From: Halobacillus fulvus | Lineage (GTDB): Bacteria > Bacillota > Bacilli > Bacillales > Halobacillaceae | Direction of reading: 5' to 3' | NCBI GenBank assembly: GCA_004078665.1 | Contig: SCFO01000007.1 | Location: 62,001 to 126,000 of the forward strand | Length of the DNA: 64,000 nt | Shown: one piece after another, positions 61,398 to 64,000 of the stretch | How positions within the stretch are numbered: the first letter of the stretch is position 1 | How the letters are laid out: the number at the start of each line of letters is the position of its first letter | Notes under the pieces: generated by a model | Database searches by the model: none | Seen by the model: the letters and a program-made list of their open reading frames with translations, nothing else | What the model was told of the DNA's origin: nothing | Made by a program: the position numbers and the translations under genes

Positions 61398-61847
61398 ATG
61401 AATAATATTTTTGAAATCAGGTGTACAGATGATATATTAAATCGTATCGAAAAACTAAATGTAAATTCACAATCAAAATGGGGAAGAATGGATGTTTCTC
61501 AAATGTTAGCTCATTGCTCCTCTTTCCAAGATATCGCAATGGGAAACTCTTTACCCCCACGAGGTTGGCTAGGGTTATTAGTAGGTCGATTTGCAAAACC
61601 CATCTTTTATAATGACAAACCTTTAGACCACAATATGCCGACTATTCCAACCATTTTAATTACATCTAAAAGAGATTTTGAAATTGAAAGAGAAAACCTG
61701 AAACAAAAAATAGTGATATTTCAAAAGAATGGACCAGAGGGTTGTACAGATCATCCACATCCTTTTTTCGGAAAACTTACTCCCGAACAATGGGGAAAAG
61801 GAATCTACAAGCATCTGGACCACCATTTAAAACAATTTGGTGTTTAG
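61398..61847 (+). CDS. DUF1569 protein (DinB-like helical bundle)
   Basis: 149 aa; AAAGGAG precedes the ATG. Conserved DUF1569 landmarks: KWGRMDVSQMLAHCSSFQDIAMG (with the metal-type His), TDHPHPFFGKLTPEQWGKGIYKHLDHHLKQFG at the C-terminus. The three His positions (AHC, KHLDHH) fit the DinB metal site. Family function unknown, possibly a thiol- or metal-dependent transferase. Confidence 0.85.
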   Translation: MNNIFEIRCTDDILNRIEKLNVNSQSKWGRMDVSQMLAHCSSFQDIAMGNSLPPRGWLGLLVGRFAKPIFYNDKPLDHNMPTIPTILITSKRDFEIERENLKQKIVIFQKNGPEGCTDHPHPFFGKLTPEQWGKGIYKHLDHHLKQFGV

Positions 61848-61904
61848 TGGCAGGAGTTTAAAAAATCCTACCATCTAAACTCATCTGCGTTGTCAGTTAA
61901 ATAG

Positions 61905-62130
61905 CTTAATGCCCTGATATTCCCTGTGCTTATGTAATAAAGGGCTATTATACAATCGCCCCCCATTCATGAAGACTTGATTTCAAGATACCTTTGAGTA
62001 AATCTAATACTACTAAAGAAACATACTCCCTATTGAACTCTGCTGCTCCGTCAGTTTTCTTACGCCTATGTTATAAAGGGCTAATGATTTATCGAACAAT
62101 CGCCCCCTTTAACAAAAGGATTGATTTCGA
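61905..62130. repeat. Degenerate dispersed repeats (two copies)
   Basis: TTATGTAATAAAGGGCTATT ... CAATCGCCCCCC (61930-61965) and CTATGTTATAAAGGGCTAAT ... CAATCGCCCCCTTT (62066-62110) are clearly related. Each is followed by GATTGATTTCGAGATA or GACTTGATTTCAAGATA. Related shorter pieces occur at about 61302 (AATAGCCCCCGTTAG) and 62610 (CAATCGCTCCCTTT). The rest of 61848-62212 has no gene. Confidence 0.55.
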
Positions 62131-62212
62131 GATAATTTATACATACTCTCCTCTTACCCGCTAGATAATTCCGTTATAATTTGCATGATTGTTTTAGACC
62201 CTATACGTGGTC

Positions 62213-62440
62213 TTAATTCTCGTTTCCTGCTCCGTTTCTTTTTTTTCTTTTGTAGATCACGTAAACTACATTACCAGCTACCATTACTAAAGCGCCGGTC
62301 AAATACCCCAATATAGAAGGTAGATTAGGTAGATCAGGGTAATATACAATTTGGCTCCCAATACTACCCCCGATGAATATGAAGAGAGCCATAATGCTCA
62401 TTTTCCATTCGGAATTTTCGAATTTCTTCTTTTTCTTCAT
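62213..62440 (-). CDS. Small two-helix membrane protein
   Basis: 75 aa from the ATG at 62440 (AAGGGAG about 9 nt upstream; an in-frame ATG at 62473 has no site). Basic start MKKKKKFENSEWK, helices IMALFIFIGGSIGSQIVYY and ILGYLTGALVMVAGNVVYVIY, basic tail KRKKRNGAG. Unknown family. Confidence 0.6.
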   Translation of the reverse strand: MKKKKKFENSEWKMSIMALFIFIGGSIGSQIVYYPDLPNLPSILGYLTGALVMVAGNVVYVIYKRKKRNGAGNEN

Positions 62441-62591
62441 AATTTTTTTCTCCCTTCCTTCATCAATTTCCATTTCGGACTATAGCTTCATTGAAGGAAT
62501 TAATTTAGCTTTCAGTGAGTACCCCTCTATTAAAACTTCAACAATCTTTCTTATTCTCCTTGTATTACACATCCGACATCAATCCTAAAAA

Positions 62592-62618
62592 AGCGATCGT
62601 TCATATTGAACAATCGCT
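62592..62618 (-). terminator. Terminator after the GNAT pseudogene
   Basis: AGCGATCGTTCA pairs with TGAACAATCGCT (one mismatch) around a 3-nt loop; on the minus strand TTTTTTAGG follows. It contains the CAATCGC block shared with the neighbouring repeats. Confidence 0.7.
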
Positions 62619-62656
62619 CCCTTTAGTTGAAGACTCGAAACCGAGAAATCATTAGA

Positions 62657-63047
62657 CTATTTGTGCATCACACATTGAGCTTCAATATATTTAAACTTAT
62701 TTATCTCATAAAATGGAATTAAGTCCTCTTCACAAAATAGGCTAATTACATCAATGTGAGAAAGCTCTTTTAATAACCGTGATACAATTTCCGTGCCAAT
62801 ACCTGACTTTTGAAGTTTTTTATGTACTACCACATCCTTTACATAAGCCCTAAACTTTCTATCTGAAATACCCCTGCAAACCCTAAAAGAAGATCTCCAT
62901 TCCACGCACCTACGGATATTTCGCGTTCTAAAATATTCTTTATATCCACTTCTTTTCTATTTTCCCACCAACTTACTTCACTATAAAGTCTTTTAAGTTC
63001 TACTGCTTTTATTGGTTTTCTGTATAACTTTCAACTTCTATTTCCAT
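62657..63047 (-). pseudogene. GNAT-family acetyltransferase, two frameshifts
   Basis: Reading from ATG 63047: MEIEVESY in frame 1, then RKPIKAVELKRLYSEVSWW through GAWNGDLLLGFA in frame 2, then SDRKFRAYVKDVVVHKKLQKSGIG to the end in frame 3. The last part has the acetyl-CoA loop (VVHKKLQKSGIG). Each shift equals a one-base loss and falls at a homopolymer (AGAAAACC, CAGGGGTA). Joined, the parts give a GNAT domain of roughly 130 residues. It is either a decayed gene or sequence with homopolymer errors. Confidence 0.75.
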
Positions 63048-63158
63048 ACTTTCACCCGTTCATATTAAGATTCCCATAAGTATTCACAACCTTGGAATTT
63101 TATCATTTCTTATTCAACTATCTATCAAGAAAACTTGATGCAATCAATAACGCTCACT

Positions 63159-63548
63159 TTATTTAAATAAGGATATTATTTTGTCTGCAGCTACCTTTGG
63201 TTTAACATTCATGAATGAAAGGCTCTCTATATCCACCCACATAGGGATATACATTCCTTTACTTGCATCAGAAAATTCTTCGCCTTTACCCGTATCAAAA
63301 GTTCCACCAACTATATCCCCTAAAAAGAAAAATTGCTTCCCTTTAAAGTCAACTTCAGCCATACAATGTTTTATCCCAACATCAATGCCCAGCTCTTCAT
63401 AGGCTTCTCTTATTGTTGCCTCTTCAGGTGTTTCACCTTTTTCTATACCACCACCTGGAAAGACGTAATACGTAACATCATCTTTTATTCTTTTGATTAG
63501 TACCACTTTATTATTTTCAATAAGAACAGCAGACCCTCTATCTCTCAT
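63159..63548 (-). CDS. Nudix hydrolase
   Basis: 129 aa. Nudix box intact near residues 33-55: GGGIEKGETPEEATIREAYEELG (G-x5-E-x7-R-E-x-x-E-E-x-G). MRDRGSAVLIENNKVVLIKRI at the N-terminus gives the first strands. Small stand-alone Nudix enzyme for a nucleoside-diphosphate-linked substrate, not predictable. AAGGAAAGGATT precedes the ATG. Confidence 0.9.
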   Translation of the reverse strand: MRDRGSAVLIENNKVVLIKRIKDDVTYYVFPGGGIEKGETPEEATIREAYEELGIDVGIKHCMAEVDFKGKQFFFLGDIVGGTFDTGKGEEFSDASKGMYIPMWVDIESLSFMNVKPKVAADKIISLFK

Positions 63549-63563
63549 ATTAATCCTTTCCTT

Positions 63564-63627
63564 CTTTTATTCCCCTGCTTTGATAGCCTAATAAGCTTTT
63601 ATTCCCCTGCTTTGATAGCCTAATAAG
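63564..63627. repeat. Perfect 32-bp tandem duplication
   Basis: CTTTTATTCCCCTGCTTTGA followed by TAGCCTAATAAG occurs at 63564-63595 and again, exactly, at 63596-63627. It lies upstream of the Nudix gene on its 5' side. Recent slippage-type duplication. Confidence 0.9.
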
Positions 63628-63663
63628 TGATAGGTACTGGTAAAATATTTATATTAAAAGCAT

Positions 63664-64000
63664 TTAATTCACATAAAATTCCTCAATAGTCGGATTGTCA
63701 GTTGTCCCACTAATCAACCCCTCTGCAACTGCCTCCATCTTTTCACCATACTGGTTGGTTATTGTCACACCAACCTTAAATCTCCAAGAACCATTAGATG
63801 TCTGTTCCTCATTTCTTAAATCAAGAATCCAATGGCTTTTAAAGCCGTATGGATATAAGGATTTACCATGTTTATTAAAAGCAGTTCTGGCTACATACTT
63901 GTCAAGTTCGTCCGAGTGGTCGAGTTCCTCTACCTCTGCTTCACTACGATCTTCTTTTATTAATTCTGGCGAAATTGTAAGATAAACAGGCACAGGGCTT
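63664..64000 (-). CDS. Hypothetical protein, 5'-truncated by the window edge
   Basis: The frame is open from the right edge of the window to the stop at 63664 (at least 111 codons); a GTG at 63993 is an internal candidate with no visible ribosome site because the window ends. The visible part has an acidic region (EDRSEAEVEELDHSDELD) then a beta-rich stretch (YPYGFKSHWILDLRNEE, WRFKVGVTITNQYGEKMEAVAEG). No family recognised. Confidence 0.5.
   Translation of the reverse strand, partial: SPVPVYLTISPELIKEDRSEAEVEELDHSDELDKYVARTAFNKHGKSLYPYGFKSHWILDLRNEEQTSNGSWRFKVGVTITNQYGEKMEAVAEGLISGTTDNPTIEEFYVN

Noticed and set aside
61905-62640. CRISPR array
   Set aside because: The repeated pieces are unequal, too few and irregularly spaced, without uniform spacers, and no cas gene is present.

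Overview
The window reads as chromosome of a moderately halophilic member of the Bacillaceae (Halobacillus, Pontibacillus or Virgibacillus-like). The grounds are Bacillus-type AGGAGG ribosome binding sites with frequent GTG/TTG starts, a bacilliredoxin-like protein, an S-box riboswitch, a gbsR-betB-betA choline-to-betaine locus, Bacillus-style accessory systems (mhq, lnr, yuk) and a GC-rich repeat of about 122 bp present in two inverted copies. This assignment is inference; there is no rRNA gene in the window.

Layout. 0-4.4 kb: a partial lipoprotein, a YtxJ-like bacilliredoxin, two very small membrane proteins, then a quinone/electrophile-response cluster (MarR regulator, glyoxalase-fold dioxygenase, MhqD-like hydrolase, NAD(P)H:FMN reductase) arranged around a divergent promoter carrying a perfect 16-bp palindrome. 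4.5-10.1 kb: small membrane proteins, a VanZ-like protein, an LD-carboxypeptidase, a nucleotidyltransferase and a PadR/DUF2812 pair. 10.3-16.7 kb: an S-box riboswitch with a BHMT-like homocysteine methyltransferase, small membrane proteins, an AlaX-type editing protein, topoisomerase III and a DUF1456 protein.

16.8-24.4 kb: a HEPN/MNT toxin-antitoxin pair directly downstream of a compact type VII secretion operon (WXG100 - DUF5082-like - EsaB/YukD - EssB/YukC - EssC/YukBA). No EsaA/YueB or EssA gene is present. A divergent polytopic membrane protein of unknown function faces the operon. 24.6-29.4 kb: two unknown membrane proteins, repeat copy A and a thermitase/Ak.1-like subtilase.

29.7-40.4 kb: two sugar-uptake operons in series, each with a binding lipoprotein, two permeases and a glycoside hydrolase (GH2, then GH1). 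Neither encodes an ATPase, and both carry an intercistronic hairpin after the binding-protein gene. 40.8-45 kb: betA, betB and the divergent gbsR, with matching candidate operators downstream of both promoters. 45-50.4 kb: a five-gene set whose order and sizes match lnrJKLMN (yfiJKLMN), a two-component system plus ABC-2 exporter.

50.5-56.5 kb: a monooxygenase, an RDD protein, a possible ADP-ribosyltransferase-like orphan, a Cd/Zn/Pb efflux operon (cadC-cadA) with two CadC-type operators, repeat copy B and an alpha/beta hydrolase. 56.7-64 kb: an AT-rich accessory tail with lipoproteins, an aminoglycoside-phosphotransferase-fold protein, a PH-domain protein, a DUF1569 protein, a doubly frameshifted GNAT pseudogene, a Nudix hydrolase, degenerate dispersed repeats and a 32-bp tandem duplication.

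Functional links. Choline oxidation makes glycine betaine, which the BHMT-like enzyme could use to methylate homocysteine under SAM-riboswitch control. The type VII system is the least orthodox element and the best candidate for something new.
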